Origin: Venturia oleaginea
Taxonomy: Eukaryota > Ascomycota > Dothideomycetes > Venturiales > Venturiaceae
Direction: 5' to 3'
DNA: 64,000 nucleotides
Assembly (NCBI GenBank): GCA_013176395.1
Contig: JABMLP010000006.1
Location: 1,674,001 to 1,738,000, forward strand
Under the pieces are notes generated by a model. The model had not been told where the DNA came from. It saw only the letters and a program-made list of their open reading frames with translations, and did not search any database. Position numbers and translations under genes: made by a program. Positions 21,913-33,146 of this stretch are shown here, in pieces. Position 1 is the stretch's first letter; each line of letters begins with the position of its first letter.

Positions 21913-23925
21913 ACTATTGTTGAACCGTCCGATCGTTCGGCCTTTATTAACCCTAAAGAGATGGAGGCCGTTGCCGTTGCCGTTGCATTCCTCCGTTGGG
22001 GACCATCTCTATAGGCATATCCGGCCGACGCCCTCTCTCGAGTCTAGTTTTCGATCGTATCGTCTAGCTGCCTCCGATGGGGCTCACCTTTTTTTCGATC
22101 TCAGTTCCGCTGAACTATTGGTGAACCGTCCGATCGTTCGGCGTTTATCAACCCTAAAGAGATGGAGGCCGTTGCCGTTGCCGTTGCATTCCTCCGTTGG
22201 GGACCATCTCTATAGGTACATCCGGCCGACGCCCTCTCTCGAGTCTAGTTTCGATCGTATCGTCTAGCTCTGCCTCCGATGAGGCTCACCGCTTTCGATC
22301 TTACAGTTCCGTTGAACTATTGGTGAACCGTCCGATCGTTCGGCGTTTATCAACCCTAAAGAGATGGAGGCCGTTGCCGTTGCCGTTGCATTCCTCCGTT
22401 GGGGACCATCTCTATAGGTACATCTGGCCGACGCCCTCGCGAGTCTAGTTTCGATCGTATCGTCTAGCTCTGCCTCCGATGGGGCTCACCGCTTTCGATC
22501 TTATAGTTCCGTTGAACTATTGGTGAACCGTCCGATCGTTCGGCGTTTATCAACCCTAAAGAGATGGAGGCCGTTGCCGTTGCCGTTGCATTCCTCCGTT
22601 GGGGACCATCTCTATAGGTACATCCGGCCGACGCCCTCTCTCGAGTCTAGTTTCGATCGTATCGTCTAGCTCTGCCTCCGATGGGGCTCACCGTTTTCGA
22701 TCTCACAGTTCCGCTGAACTATTGGTGAACCGTCCGATCGTTCGGCGTTTATCAACCCTAAAGAGATGGAGGCCGTTGCCGTTGCCGTTGCATTCCTCCG
22801 TTGGGGACCATCTCTATAGGTACATCTGGCTGACGCCCTCGCGAGTCTAGTTTCGATCGTATCGTCTAGCTCTGCCTCCGATGGGGCTCACCGTTTTCGA
22901 TCTCACAGTTCCGCTGAACTATTGGTGAACCGTCCGATCGTTCGGCGTTTATCAACCCTAAAGAGATGGAGGCCGTTGCCGTTGCCGTTGCATTCCTCCG
23001 TTGGGGACCATCTCTATAGGTACATCTGGCCGACGCCCTCGCGAGTCGAGTTTCGATCGTATCGTCTAGCTCTGCCTCCGATGGGGCTCACCGTTTTCGA
23101 TCTCACAGTTCCGCTGAACTATTGGTGAATTGTCCGATCGTTCGGCGTTTATCAACCCTAAAGAGATGGAGGCCGTTGCCGTTGCCGTTGCATTCCTCCG
23201 TTGGGGACCATCTCTATAGGTACATCCGGCCGACGCCCTCTCTCGAGTCTAGTTTCGATCGTATCGTCTAGCTCTGCCTCCGATGGGGCTCACCGTTTTC
23301 GATCTCACAGTTCCGCTGAACTATTGTTGAACCGTCCGATCGTTCGGCGTTTATCAACCCAAAAGAGATGGAGGCCGTTGCCGTTGCCGTTGCATTCCTC
23401 CGTTGGGGACCATCTCTATAGGTACATCTGGCCGACGCTCTCGCGAGTCTAGTTTCGATCGTATCGTCTGGCTCTGCCTCCGATGGGGCTCACCGCTTTC
23501 GATCTTACAGTTCCGTTGAACTATTGTTGAGCCGTCCGATCGTTCGGCGTTTATCAACCCTAAGAGATGGAGGCCGTTGCCGTTGCCGTTGCATTCCTCC
23601 GTTGGGGACCATCTCTATAGGTACATCTGGCCGACGCCCTCGCGAGTCTAGTTTCGATCGTATCGTCTGGCTCTGCCTCCGATGGGGCTCACCGCTTTCG
23701 ATCTTACAGTTCCGTTGAACTATTGTTGAGCCGTCCGATCGTTCGGCGTTTATCAACCCTAAGAGATGGAGGCCGTTGCCGTTGCCGTTGCATTCCTCCG
23801 TTGGGGACCATCTCTATAGGTACATCTGGCCGACGCCCTCGCGAGTCTAGTTTCGATCGTATCGTCTGGCTCTGCCTCCGATGGGGCTCTCCGCTATCGT
23901 CCTTACAGTTCCGTTGAATTCTTGC
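21913..23925 (+). repeat. ten-copy tandem array of about 200 bp derived from the element's RNase H
   Basis: The marker ccgtccgatcgttcgg recurs at 21925, 22126, 22328, 22528, 22730, 22930, 23130 (variant), 23332, 23532 and 23731, giving periods of 199-202 bp. Each unit begins like 21567-21655 of the RNase H gene, then jumps to sequence like 21822-21912, so it is RNase H with about 165 bp removed. Every unit contains a short GCCGTT triplication not present in the parent. Units differ mainly in ctctctcgag versus ctcgcgag, which accounts for the 2-bp period difference. Each unit keeps about 29 RNase H-like codons ending in TAG. Confidence 0.93.
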
Positions 23926-23998
23926 TATCCCGGGGATTGCAACTTTGGGCTTGGCGCGCTGTTCGTGGCAGCCGTTCTTTGCAGGCTCATCGGCTTAA

Positions 23999-25165
23999 GC
24001 GCCATGCTACTCTGCTATCGCCGACGTTCGGCAGATACCCTGGTCGGACTCCGGTACTCGTACAAAGCTTGCTAACGTGCTTCGTCCAGCACCTAGCCTC
24101 GAGTATACTTCCTACGATAGCGAGCTCCTCCCTACAGTTCATAGGTTCTTCCTCCGTACCCTTCGCGAGCGAAACCTTGGCCTCTCTGATGAGTATATTA
24201 CCCTCTTATGGTACGGCTTGGCCCAGAACACGCGCAACACGTACGGCGCGGGTATCAAGAGCTGGGAGAGGTTCTGTACGCTGGAGGGCTGTGTAGACTA
24301 TCCCGCAGAACCCCTCAATCTCGGCGAATGGATGGCAAGGCGTGTCATTACTGGAGGAGCGAAAGGCATCATTTCCGGCGCTACAGCGGCCAGCTACCTC
24401 TCCGTAGTACGTTCAAAGCATATCGACCTGGGATACCCTATCAGCGCGTTCGCTGATCCGATGCTCCTACGCGCAAGACAGGGGGCTCTCAACCTCAGGC
24501 CTCCGAAGCGCAAGAATAGGCTCCCTATTACTGTACGCATCCTTGAGGGACTGACGGCTGTGGAACCGACCACCGGAGCCGACCTCAATCTCGACACTCT
24601 CTTCAAGGTGGCCTATGCTGGTTTCTTCCGCCTTGGCGAGCTGGCTTACACTAGAAGAGATAGGGAGCACCCGCTGTTCTCCTATACTCACGTCTTACGG
24701 AGCGATATCGCCTTCCATCGTCATACGCCTAGCCATCAGCCTTACGGGGTCTCTATTTTCCTGAAGCGTAGCAAGACCGATTACGCTAATCAGGGCGTTC
24801 CCATCTCCATCGCCGCAACGGGAAAACCTACCTGTGCAGTAGCCGCCCTGGTAAGACTTTTCAGGCACGATCCGAAGCCGCTTTCGGCGCCTCTCTTCGA
24901 CATCGGCAAAGGGCATTGTTCGGCCGCTGCTGTACACATGCAACTACGCCGACGCCTCCTCGCTACTGGTATTATCTCCTCGCTGGACGACAAGTCCTAC
25001 ACAGGCCATTCCTTCCGCAGGGGTGCTGCTACGGACGCAGCTGCGAAGGGAGTGCCTGAGCTCGAGCTTAAGGCAGCGGGTCGATGGTCCTCCGAAGCTT
25101 TCCTCCGTTACATATCCCGTTCGTTCGAACAGCAGCTTGCAATCAGTCGCCTGTTCCTGATATAA
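23999..25165 (+). CDS. tyrosine recombinase (integrase) of the YR retrotransposon
   Basis: The frame opens after a TAA at 23996 and runs to 25165. The N-terminal SAM-like core-binding region (TRNTYGAGIKSWERFC) and the catalytic domain are both present. Catalytic residues visible are the first Arg in FFRLGELAYT, Lys in FLKRSKTDY, the HxxR box in GHSFRRGAAT, and the nucleophile Tyr in GRWSSEAFLRYI. The first ATG in frame (24332) lies inside the core-binding domain, so natural translation must begin further upstream or by fusion. The adjoining tandem array may have replaced that junction. Confidence 0.85.
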   Translation, partial: APCYSAIADVRQIPWSDSGTRTKLANVLRPAPSLEYTSYDSELLPTVHRFFLRTLRERNLGLSDEYITLLWYGLAQNTRNTYGAGIKSWERFCTLEGCVDYPAEPLNLGEWMARRVITGGAKGIISGATAASYLSVVRSKHIDLGYPISAFADPMLLRARQGALNLRPPKRKNRLPITVRILEGLTAVEPTTGADLNLDTLFKVAYAGFFRLGELAYTRRDREHPLFSYTHVLRSDIAFHRHTPSHQPYGVSIFLKRSKTDYANQGVPISIAATGKPTCAVAALVRLFRHDPKPLSAPLFDIGKGHCSAAAVHMQLRRRLLATGIISSLDDKSYTGHSFRRGAATDAAAKGVPELELKAAGRWSSEAFLRYISRSFEQQLAISRLFLI

Positions 25166-25321
25166 CACCGTTGTGTTCACCCGATCGCCAAAAGCTATAC
25201 TCTGCTTCGCTACACCGCTGTGTTTCTCGCCTCTACCCCGGACCGAGTATGTCGTACAGACTCGCCTCCTATCCCACCTCGTTTCCTTCTTGTTTGTCTG
25301 GGCCGCAGGCGCTTCGCTTCT

Positions 25322-25557
25322 GGGCAGTAGGGCACCTCATTTGCCTTCAATCGAGAAGCAATTGAGCCGTGGGCATGCCATCCTGAGACCTACCCCGTGG
25401 CTGAAGCCCCGTGTGGCTGAGGAAGCCTGTATGGCTCAGGGCTCAATGGCTTGCTCGCTCACAATGAAAATTCACGTGCCCTGGCCTGCGTCCGGCCAAT
25501 CAACAGATAAAACGTGCCAGATGACCGTGATCCGAAGGCGTGGCGAGATGGAGATAG
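25322..25557 (+). repeat. split direct repeat B1
   Basis: A 236-bp block matching B2 at 25716-25951 without a difference by eye; it abuts A2. The B1/A2 junction is what a B2/A1 circle junction would look like. Confidence 0.9.
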
Positions 25558-25675
25558 ATGCTAGTGTCTATCTGGTGGAGCAAGGGCCTCGTCCGACCAA
25601 GCGACAACAACAACATGGCGATCTCGCATATCGCACGACTTCTGAGCCCTCTGAGGCTCGTCTTGTATCTAGATT
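25558..25675 (+). repeat. split direct repeat A2
   Basis: A 118-bp copy of A1 placed directly after B1. The 40 bp that follow, to B2, are not found near A1. Confidence 0.9.
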
Positions 25676-25715
25676 CCCACCCGCCTACACCCTGTAGTCA
25701 ACGTCTTATACGTGC

Positions 25716-25951
25716 GGGCAGTAGGGCACCTCATTTGCCTTCAATCGAGAAGCAATTGAGCCGTGGGCATGCCATCCTGAGACCTACCCCGTGGCTGAAG
25801 CCCCGTGTGGCTGAGGAAGCCTGTATGGCTCAGGGCTCAATGGCTTGCTCGCTCACAATGAAAATTCACGTGCCCTGGCCTGCGTCCGGCCAATCAACAG
25901 ATAAAACGTGCCAGATGACCGTGATCCGAAGGCGTGGCGAGATGGAGATAG
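25716..25951 (+). repeat. split direct repeat B2, right end of the element
   Basis: The second copy of the 236-bp B repeat. Similarity to B1 stops at gagatag(a), where host sequence gcgtgggtaag begins. Confidence 0.9.
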
Positions 25952-27944
25952 AGCGTGGGTAAGACCCCTTAGAAGTGGGTCGGGCCGGGCTGTGTTATCG
26001 GATCGACAAGGACGTACCTGAGGCTGAGACTGAGCTCGATAGCCACAGCGGACCACTCAGCGTTGCGAATAGCATTGCGGTGGGCATGGAGATCTTCATT
26101 GTCAAAGTAGTGAATCGAGTAGCTACATTCAGCTGATCCGCCTATATAAGATCAGATATAGTATCGCGACTGACAAGAAGACTGCATACATTCTAACATT
26201 ACTGAAACTCTCATTCTTTGTAACCAGACAAGTACTGCACATTCCGTTCCAACACTCATTAATCGAGTGCTTGGAAATTTCCTGCGACGGGGGATTCTGC
26301 AGGGATTCAATGGTGTTGCAGGAGTTGACACCATCAAAGTGTTACCCTCCCCTCGATATCGACTTTGTCGTACAACCTCTCGACTTCGGATGCTAGCCAC
26401 AAATTTCTGTCGAGTTTCAGTTTAGAAATTGCCAGCATTCTAACAACGTATTTTTCCATCGCAAAGTGGCGTATTGTAGACCGGAAAAGATAGGCTCCCA
26501 TCCAATGTCACTAACCCGTATCTAGCGAACCCATAAAGTCATACCGGTTCATATTCTGAGATAATAGTTCTTTGCGTTGACAATATGATGATACCGTTCA
26601 TACTTTCGAACTCGAAGATCACCTTCAGCTGATATTCCAAGGGCCTTATGTTCATGAGGATGAATGGAGGACAGATGAAAGCATAAGACGATAATTTGTA
26701 ATAATAGATGACTGGAATGTGGCATACAAAAGGATGATGAAGGAAGTGGAAATAACGTATATACTGGCCAGCTGGCTACCAGAATATTATGGATTTTCTA
26801 AATTCGCTTTTCCTGTGCTAGTTGCGAGAACACGTGCATGAGTGCTTCATCGTCGCAGTGAGCGAAAGTTGATGTATGTTGGGCAATTCGTTTCTCGACT
26901 TTACCGGACTTCCAAAGCCGTTGATATGTACGGAGAACAGCAATAGCTCGTGACCGTGTCTTCGTCGTGCTGCTGGGGCGAATGAAAGAGGATGAGCGAA
27001 TATAAGCGTTTCACCTGGCGAGAAAGGGAGGAAACAGTCCGAAACAGTGGGTGTGAGACAGCGCCTAGGTGCTGATGAGGGTGAATGGGCAGGCTCCTTC
27101 GAGAAATCGTGGGATTTGCAAAGTTGAGTCACAAGCTTTTTCAACCTTTGAGCCAAGATTGGTCGTTCGGACTAAGAGGTTTAAGAAAGACTTATGCACT
27201 CTGCATAGTCGGTTGCGGACTCAAGACGCTGTCAGCGATTCTCGTCGTCTGATCGTGATGGGTCCAAGAGTGTAGTAGAAGGGAAGAACCAAGTAACATT
27301 CGTTGTCAGATGATAGATGGTGGGGCGTATCGACACTTCTGCATCCTGCGCGTCCGGTATGGATGGCCTGCGCTGAGTGCGGCTGCGACATCGAATGGGG
27401 ACAGTGTCATCACAGACATTGCATGTTATGACTTGTAGTGAAGAAGAGTGTCTTGAGCAGACTGGTCATTGTCTTGTGCGTAGGACCGACGTGTGTTGAT
27501 GCTTTGGAGATGGTTCCTGGTGTGCTGTGACGGGCCGAAGGCTAAGAATGGAGACCCAACGGATCTACGTCTGTAAGTTCTTAAACATTCCCCGGTCGTG
27601 TCTCAAGAATATCATCACAGGACACTCTCATCCTTGGTCAAAGATAGCAACTTGGGTCGTGATGCGCACGTGTATTCTATTTCCCCGACTGCTGCATGAT
27701 AGCCAGAGTCAGAACGCTACCCTACTCCGACTTCGTGCTTGTATTTTGCCAAGCAGACACTTCACACACGACGTGAAGGCAAGAGCCGAGCCGGTGGACG
27801 TGATGGATGGTAGAAGTGGCTTTTATCAGTACACCAGTGGGCGATGGCTGCAGGTACCTGTATTGGCATTGAAAAGTACACTACTTACTCTCGAGCAGGT
27901 ACAATGAAATGCTGCGCCAAAAAGAGAGATTCCTCGCATTCCCA
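25952..27944. other. gene-poor region right of the retrotransposon
   Basis: Both strands were read and no domain or conserved start was found. The ORFs present are at most 126 codons and overlap on both strands. The left part may be the original upstream region of the GH13 gene, displaced by the insertion. Confidence 0.45.
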
Positions 27945-28700
27945 CCAGCCCAGAGCACCTATTTCTGCTCAGACCGACCCTTCGCCACCCTGACCTCAAT
28001 CCGCGAAACATTTTCGTAGATGAGGGTCTCAAGATTTCTAGTCTTATTGATTGGCAACATTGTTCTGCTGTCCCTCTCTTTCTCCAAGCCGGCGTCCCTA
28101 ATACTTTCTCTAACTTCGGAGACGAGGACTCCGTACAACTTAAGAAGCCCGTCCTGGCGGAAAATTTATCGAATCTTTCCGAACAAGACCAAGCCCAGGC
28201 AATCGAGCTATACCGTCGACGACATCTGCATTTCTACTACTTCGGAGGAGCATCCAAATTCAATAATTTCCACTGCAAAGCCCTGTGCCTCCCGTCAACT
28301 GCGCTCAAGCAGCGTCTTTGTTTCAATGCTAGCTCGCCATGGCAAGGAAATTCAATTCCGCTTAAAGCAGCTCTAATCCAGGCAACACATTATTGGGACA
28401 CGCTGACAGCGGAGTCCACCGAAACAGCTTCACATTGCCCGCTCTTTCACCGAGGAGGAAGCAGCGAGATATCTGAAGATCAATGCAGAGCAAGATTATG
28501 TCGATGAAAAAATTAGTCTGCTCAGAGACGCTATTGGAATTGGGGAAGATGGATGGGTATCCAATGAAAATTATGACCGCGCCGTTGCAGAGAATCATAG
28601 GCTCAAAGAAGAGCTTTTGAAAGACATGTCAGATGAGGAGAGGCAGTTAAGTCTTCAGCACTGGCCATTTGACGACCATATAGAGGACAAAAGCCAGTGA
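27945..28700 (+). pseudogene. APH-domain kinase (AIM9-like) pseudogene, 3' fragment
   Basis: The first frame reads LLRPTLRHPDLNPRNIFV and SLIDWQHCSAVPLFLQAG, the catalytic HxDLxxxN loop (here HPDLNPRN) and the metal-binding DWQ segment of aminoglycoside-phosphotransferase-like kinases in the fungal AIM9-related family. It continues through LYRRRHLHFYYFGGASKFN and ALIQATHYWDTL to about 28440. There the frame shifts by one base and resumes as SFTEEEAARYLKINAEQ, ending DEERQLSLQHWPFDDH and the stop at 28698. The N-terminal lobe is absent upstream. It is therefore truncated and frameshifted, and unlikely to give an active kinase. Confidence 0.8.
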
Positions 28701-31086
28701 GCCAGAGAGTAATCTACGCTGTTTGTGATCCGAGCAATCCATATGTACATGAGTGGCAAGCCATAGAAATGGATCTCTTTTGGTTTTGTGTAGCAATTTC
28801 AGCGAATGTGCATTCTCAGCACTGCAAGACCATACTGTTGAGTATCATATCTCTATGTCAAAGGTAGTGGCATAGAGGTCCTCTTTTGGCTCAATGGTGG
28901 AATTCAACACATACGAGTGTGTTTTCCGATATCATCCGTGACACGATCTGACAACAGTTTCCGTGCGAGGAGAATATCAGAGAATGGCAGGGCCCGATTC
29001 TGGATCCCAAGAGATGTCCCATTCTTGGTCCTTCCTCGTGTTACGGGGAACTCGATTCTCAACACAGTTGATTATGTCAAGACCTTCTTAACACCTGTGT
29101 CCTCTTGTTCTGGTCCGCGGGTTTGGGGTAAGGGCAATATCAGTCTGTAAGTACTTACCTTAAGTACCTTCCCTTGCTCAGGTTCTTTGGAGGCTCACTA
29201 GATCCTAGCCGTCCGATATATCTCCCAATTCAATTGTCGTCTAACCGATTTGATCCTCAGATCAATCCTGAACTCTTTTCGGTTAGTATGAAGGTTGGTG
29301 GTGGGCTTGATTCGTATGCATATGACTTGTGCTTGATTGTATCTAAGTAAAAGGTCGTTACTGTAGTAGGTTGAAGAAGCTCCTATATGAGAAACATAAC
29401 ATGAGATAACCACGAAGAGAGAAAGGAAAGTCCGTCCAACGTCCTCCCTATATACCCTTCTGGTTCTGGGTGCCAAGGTGTATTCCCACACCTCTTGGCT
29501 CTTTCCCACACTTCCCACACCTGTAAGCCTTGCCAAGACCTGTAGGAGCTATGGGAATATCACGTGACTGCTGCACGTATTATTCTCTTTTAGGACTGAC
29601 TCCGTCGCACCAATAACTTCTCATCATCCAACCATTCTTTGCCAGTCCTGCCTTCCTGCTCTTCAGCCTTGAGGTGATCTGTAACACTAATAGGGATTCG
29701 AGTATAAGTAGCCTAAGGTACCCTAATTTTAATTATAAGCACGGGGGAGCAAGCTAAAGTAGGCGTAATTTAGGCTAAGAGTATAAACCAGCCGACGTTG
29801 AGCCGAGTAAGATTTTGCTAATACAATAGCCTGAACACGAGTAACCTAATCCGGTGTATGCCAAGAGTAAAATCCACTTGGAAATAGCATTTTCCTGCGC
29901 ATAATCCGCATGCTATTCTTCCTTCCAGACCCTGCATCGTGATATTCCCTGCCGAAATCCGAGCGTACATTGGTCTAGACCTGTTCAGAGTGTGTCCGAC
30001 TTCCTTTTGGTGATGCGGCATATAGGGTAATCCCAGTAAACGTTCACTCGGCACCAGACAGCTTGCATCTGAGTGTGCTGAGAGTTAAGATACCATGTGT
30101 TGTTGCAGAGTTTTCAAGCTTGTCGTTGGCTTGGACATATGTATAGTTCACGGTATGCTTACCTCGGAAACATGTACGTGTAATAGGAATCTACTGCTGT
30201 GCAAAGCGCCCTGCGCGTTGGGATCTGTTTGACGTGCTGTCTCACCTGCATGCTGCAGAAACTGTTGTTTTCGCAGCACAGTCTGTCGGGTTGAGGTTTC
30301 ACCAATCACCGGTACAGTTGCTTTTTGCCAAACTTGCCTCAAGACATTTCATGGTACCGTCTACGTGGATCGAGATGAATATCCATAACCGGAACTCTAT
30401 CGATATTGTTCTCGAATACGAACGAGGTTGTGGCACCACCTAGGAGCCAATGGTTCGTTGCACTGTGGCTGACGGGGCATCCTCCGGGTACTTCGGTACT
30501 TACGGCTCTTTTGGATGTTTCTGACATGGTGTGCTTTTGATGTCTCTGCTTTCGATGTCTCTGACAAGTTTGCGATGTGCATCCATGATATCTAAACCAG
30601 AGAAGCGTCCTGGTTGTTGCTTGATACTCTATTGTTGGCTGGCTATTGAACTGCCAAACTTTACAGATAAACACGCAAACGGTTAGCTCTGCAGACTACC
30701 CAGCCCATCGTACGAGATGGAACGATCTAGGCCTGAGCCTTCTCTAGGTTGATCCGTGCTACTAGAAAAACGGTTTACGGTCTTGTTCAACGGTCTGGCC
30801 GCCAGTCGAAACCTCAACATCCCCTCGCAACCTCCCCATCTCGTTGACTGACTGAACTTTCCTGTCGTACTGCTGCCTCTCTTTTCCCTCCGTGTGTTTG
30901 CTGCCTGTGCTCCTCGTGTAAACAGAATCTCAAGCAAGACTTCAGCCTCAACTCCCCACAACGCGTACTTGCCCAACGTTTGTCTGTCGCCATGCACCTT
31001 GCCCAGCCGACGAACACCTGATTTGATCCTCTCCGCCTGGCCGAAACGCGTGCCCATCGAACCGGCCTCATCCTCCAGACGGTGAT
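28701..31086. other. intergenic, no convincing gene
   Basis: About 2.4 kb without a supported gene. A TA-rich patch at 29690-29800 contains repeated ctaa/taag words. The last few hundred bases are the leader and promoter of the gene at 31087; C/T-rich tracts occur near 30810-30890. Confidence 0.45.
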
Positions 31087-33146
31087 ATGCTGCGAATCTC
31101 TGACCCTTCTGAAATGCTCCGCCATTCCGAAAAGCACTTCCCGCCATCTCTGCCAGCGAGAACAAACACCGGCCTAGAGTTCGAGACATGCCTGGTGGAA
31201 CGTCTCGGAAATGTGGGCATAACCTCACCACTTGAACGCCTACCTTCCGATATCGACTTCGACACCCTCCCGGCCATTTGCCCGCCTCCGTACAGCATTT
31301 CTGATCTGCCGACTCCCTATCAAGAAACTCCACCAGATTTTAGCACAGCCACTATCCAAGGACGGAGTCTCGAATTAGACGACTCCATGTTGGTCACCCA
31401 ATCACCACCGAAGGCTCCATTGAATCTTCGACTACCGTCTTTTCAAATGCTAGGCATTGCTGCACCGCATCCCAACGACATCCCGCTCGATTTTGAGGCT
31501 TTGATTGTTCCTATTGGTGTAGGACCACCAACTACGCCCGATGACCCCCTACATACAATGAACCCTATTGTGCCATTGTTAAAATCTCCAATGAACAATT
31601 TCGTGCCAGGGCTTCTAGGCAGTCCCGTGCCAGCAGAGCGACAGTCTCCTTCGCAGAGAGCCGTTCGGCAGTTTGTCTTGACGCAAACTCCGCCCGACGA
31701 CAATGGAGCCATGAATTGGACCACGGATTCTATCAAATCGACTACGAGCGGTCAAACGAAAAACCAGGGTAGCTCTCACACAATACCTGCTTCCGACGCA
31801 GATGCTACATCTACAACATTACCGAAAATGGCACTTACGCCGCCGAATTCGTCCTTCGATGGTGACAACGGCCCATGGATAAACAAAGCTTTGCCTTCAA
31901 TTCGTATGTTTATCTTTACCATTAAATTCTGTGTTACCATCGACACTAATGAACGCGTGTAGTGGACAATCTTTCCTGCAATAGTAACTCAGAACACCTC
32001 AGGGTACTATCGCATGCCCTCCCTTCGCCCTCCTCTGAAGGCCACGCATTTCCAGCTGTAATTGACGCGATACAACAAGCTACAGGTCCGAATAAAATTA
32101 CGTGGATGAACATCTTCCATGCCGTCTCCGGGAAATTTAGCTTGGCTGACCTTCCGAAATCACCGCCCTCCACACCCGCTCCTCCTGGCGAAGGGGATGA
32201 CTATTTCACTTCGAAAGTGTTTAACATGGCTGTCGAGGTGCCGGACTACTCTGAGAAGATCACGGCAAAGCCGCTGCTGCAAAAGCTTCGCCCTGCCATA
32301 TCGCCGTCTAGCATTGACATTTCTGTAGTCGAGCGATACATACCCCCCACATCCACCACCGAGTTTGAAGAACTCTTCTCGTCGACAGGAACATCATTTC
32401 TGAGCGACCGGTTGATTGAACTCTCAACGAAGCACGGCACGCTCCTCTTCATCTACCCCACCAAGATCGGTGGTACCACTTTTCGACAAGAATACCTAGC
32501 GCCTGTACTGGACCCAATTTTGCGAGAAATGGGCACGACGCACGACCTCTCTATCGATCTTCTTCAAGCGATCGGCAATATGCCTGCCATCGACAAACTC
32601 TTCTCCTTTGATGAAATGCACGCCCGACTCCAAGAATTCTGCAGAAGCCTCAGCATCGACGGCAGCACACCCCACGGACGCTATCACGCAGCAGGTGCCA
32701 CCTACACAGTCGTACACGCCGCGCCACAATGCATACCCTTGACACGGGCAGTCTGGGCAGAGGAATGGTGGGCAAAGCAAGAGAAGACGAAGATACAAAA
32801 GGCATTTGAGAACCACGATGTACACAAGGCAGGCACAGTCCCAGGAGGCGATGCAAAACACCAATTAGCGACTGCTAAAAAGGAGACACAAGCTGCGGCA
32901 AGACCCGGTGTGGATAACCGCCTTCTTCTGCAGAGGGCAAAAACACAGGAACTGATGCGGGCATACGAGAGAACCAGGGGAGAGAAGCGGCCCGACGACA
33001 ACGAAATGCTGATCTTGAAGCTGTTAAAGGACGTTGCCACCAAGTCTTACTCACGCGGAGAACCGGAACACGGAGTTGAGGTCGGCGTCTTCGTGGTGCA
33101 AAAGACGTTGCGGCAAGAGGGCACAGCCATGGATGATTACATGTGA
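31087..33146 (+). CDS. conserved-looking fungal protein of unknown function
   Basis: Exons 31087-31903 and 31963-33146 (59-nt intron, gtatgt...tag, phase 1) give 666 residues. I do not recognise a named domain. The N-terminal 270 residues are Pro/Ser/Thr-rich and probably flexible. The C-terminal 390 residues look folded: a helical region around DAIQQATGPNKITWMNIFHA, then a beta/alpha-like core (STKHGTLLFIYPTKIGGTTF) and a charged helical tail rich in Lys and Glu. No signal peptide or transmembrane segment is evident, so nuclear or cytosolic location is likely. Upstream exons cannot be excluded. Confidence 0.8.

Larger units (their letters stand above)
19669..25951 (+). mobile_element. Ngaro/PAT-type tyrosine-recombinase retrotransposon with split direct repeats
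   Basis: The 6.28-kb element runs A1 (19669-19786), gag-like ORF, RT/RNase H, internal tandem array, tyrosine recombinase, then B1 (25322-25557), A2 (25558-25675), a 40-bp spacer and B2 (25716-25951). A1/A2 (118 bp) and B1/B2 (236 bp) appear identical by eye. That order, together with a phage-type recombinase in place of a DDE integrase, defines the Ngaro/PAT branch of YR retroelements. No target-site duplication is seen, as expected for recombinase integration. The near-identical repeats suggest a recent insertion, yet the gag frame is broken and the recombinase ORF has no ATG at its natural start, so autonomy is doubtful. Confidence 0.88.

Noticed and set aside
21913..23925. Tandem array as a CRISPR-like structure
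   Set aside because: Units are about 200 bp, contiguous, without variable spacers, and derive from the adjacent RNase H gene in a fungal genome.
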